Of a DNA stretch of 5,021 nt, positions 4,506 to 5,021 are shown one piece after another (within the stretch, counting starts at the first letter, position 1; every line of letters starts with the position of its first letter). The stretch spans positions 1 to 5,021 of the forward strand of contig DATDRQ010000080.1 in the NCBI GenBank assembly GCA_035291645.1. Reading direction: 5' to 3'. The stretch is from DATDRQ01 sp035291645. GTDB lineage: Bacteria > Chloroflexota > Anaerolineae > Anaerolineales > UBA4823. Both the position numbers and the translations under genes were made by a program. The notes beneath the pieces were generated by a model, which did not search any database, was not told the DNA's origin, and worked only from the letters and a program-made list of their open reading frames with translations.

Positions 4506-5021
4506 ATGGAAATCGGATTGGTTTACCCGCAGACCGAGTTCGGCGACGACCCGGCCGCTATCCGGGACTACGCCCAGATGGCCGAAGGTCTAGGGTTTTC
4601 GCACGTCCTGGCGTTCGACCACGTCCTGGGCGCCAACCCGGACCGTCCGGGCGGCTGGAAAGGTCCCTACACTTACCAGACCCCTTTCCACGAGCCGTTC
4701 GTCCTGTTTAGTTACATGGCCGGGGTCACGAATACACTGGGATTCGCCACCGGCATCATAATCCTCCCACAGCGCCAGACCGCCCTGGTCGCCAAGCAGG
4801 CTGCCACGCTGGACGTGCTCAGCAGCGGGCGGTTAAGAGTGGGCGTCGGCCTGGGCTGGAACGAGGTTGAGTACGCCGCCCTGGGCCAGGATTTCCACAG
4901 CCGCGGCCGGCGCATCGAGGAACAGGTGACCCTGCTGCGCCGGCTGTGGACCCAGCCGCTGGTGAACTTCGAGGGACGCTGGGATACCATCCCGGACGCC
5001 GGGATCAACCCCTTGCCGGTG
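4506..5021 (+). CDS. LLM-class (luciferase-like, probably F420-dependent) oxidoreductase, 3' end outside window
   Basis: The first 172 residues are present and the frame is still open at the window edge; family members usually run to about 250-330 residues. The start is the ATG five bases after the preceding stop, with AGAAGG at 4491-4496 as ribosome-binding site nine bases upstream. The sequence follows the bacterial luciferase-like TIM barrel: MEIGLVYPQT (1-10, first strand), FSHVLAFDHVLG (31-42), FHEPFVLFSYMAG (61-73), LGFATGIIILPQR (78-90), AKQAATLDVLSSGRL (96-110) and RVGVGLGWNEVEY (111-123), then HSRGRRIEEQ (131-140). These blocks are characteristic of the family that uses reduced F420 or FMN for hydride transfer. 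The overall look fits the F420-dependent branch common in actinobacteria and Chloroflexota, but the cofactor is not proven by sequence. Coupling with the DinB-like gene suggests one operon. Confidence 0.9.
   Translation, partial: MEIGLVYPQTEFGDDPAAIRDYAQMAEGLGFSHVLAFDHVLGANPDRPGGWKGPYTYQTPFHEPFVLFSYMAGVTNTLGFATGIIILPQRQTALVAKQAATLDVLSSGRLRVGVGLGWNEVEYAALGQDFHSRGRRIEEQVTLLRRLWTQPLVNFEGRWDTIPDAGINPLPV

Noticed and set aside
4712..5008. Minus-strand frame (98 codons) near the right edge
   Set aside because: It is antisense to the LLM-class oxidoreductase, whose plus-strand translation has clear family blocks and a good ribosome-binding site.

Overview
The window is GC-rich, densely coded and reads almost entirely left to right. 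It most resembles a chromosomal segment of a GC-rich member of the Chloroflexota, perhaps an Anaerolineae-like lineage. The pointers are a classical T-box leader on a GC-rich valyl-tRNA synthetase, a DinB-like protein and an F420-type luciferase-fold oxidoreductase close together, and REP-like palindromes between genes. This taxonomic call is an inference; no rRNA or other marker gene is present.

Positions 1-538 hold control sequence. A possible divergent gene starts at the left edge on the minus strand. A near-consensus sigma-70 promoter follows (TTGACT, 17 bp, TATAAT). It drives a leader of about 440 nt that folds as a complete transcriptional T-box riboswitch: Stem I with a GUC (valine) specifier triplet, a linker hairpin, Stem II, a Stem IIA/B element, Stem III, an antiterminator with a UGGU bulge, and a competing intrinsic terminator. 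Every element can be paired by hand. The specifier and the UGGU bulge both fit uncharged tRNA-Val (anticodon GAC, 3' end ACCA), and the gene controlled, valS (539-3259), encodes valyl-tRNA synthetase. Together these form a closed feedback loop: low charging of tRNA-Val stabilises the antiterminator and allows valS transcription.

Positions 3260-3504 are intergenic. They carry three copies of a REP-like palindromic unit, two of them facing each other (REPIN-like). A promoter-like TATAAT and a GC-rich hairpin follow, just before a Nudix hydrolase gene (3505-3954).

Positions 4015-5021 hold a DinB-like four-helix-bundle protein with a three-histidine metal site. Five bases later begins an LLM-class (luciferase-like, probably F420-dependent) oxidoreductase, cut by the window end. 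These two genes probably form an operon. I see no mobile element with a transposase, no CRISPR array and no tRNA or rRNA gene. The best-supported interesting object is the valS T-box, a known riboswitch class resolved here in detail; nothing clearly amounts to a new biological system.
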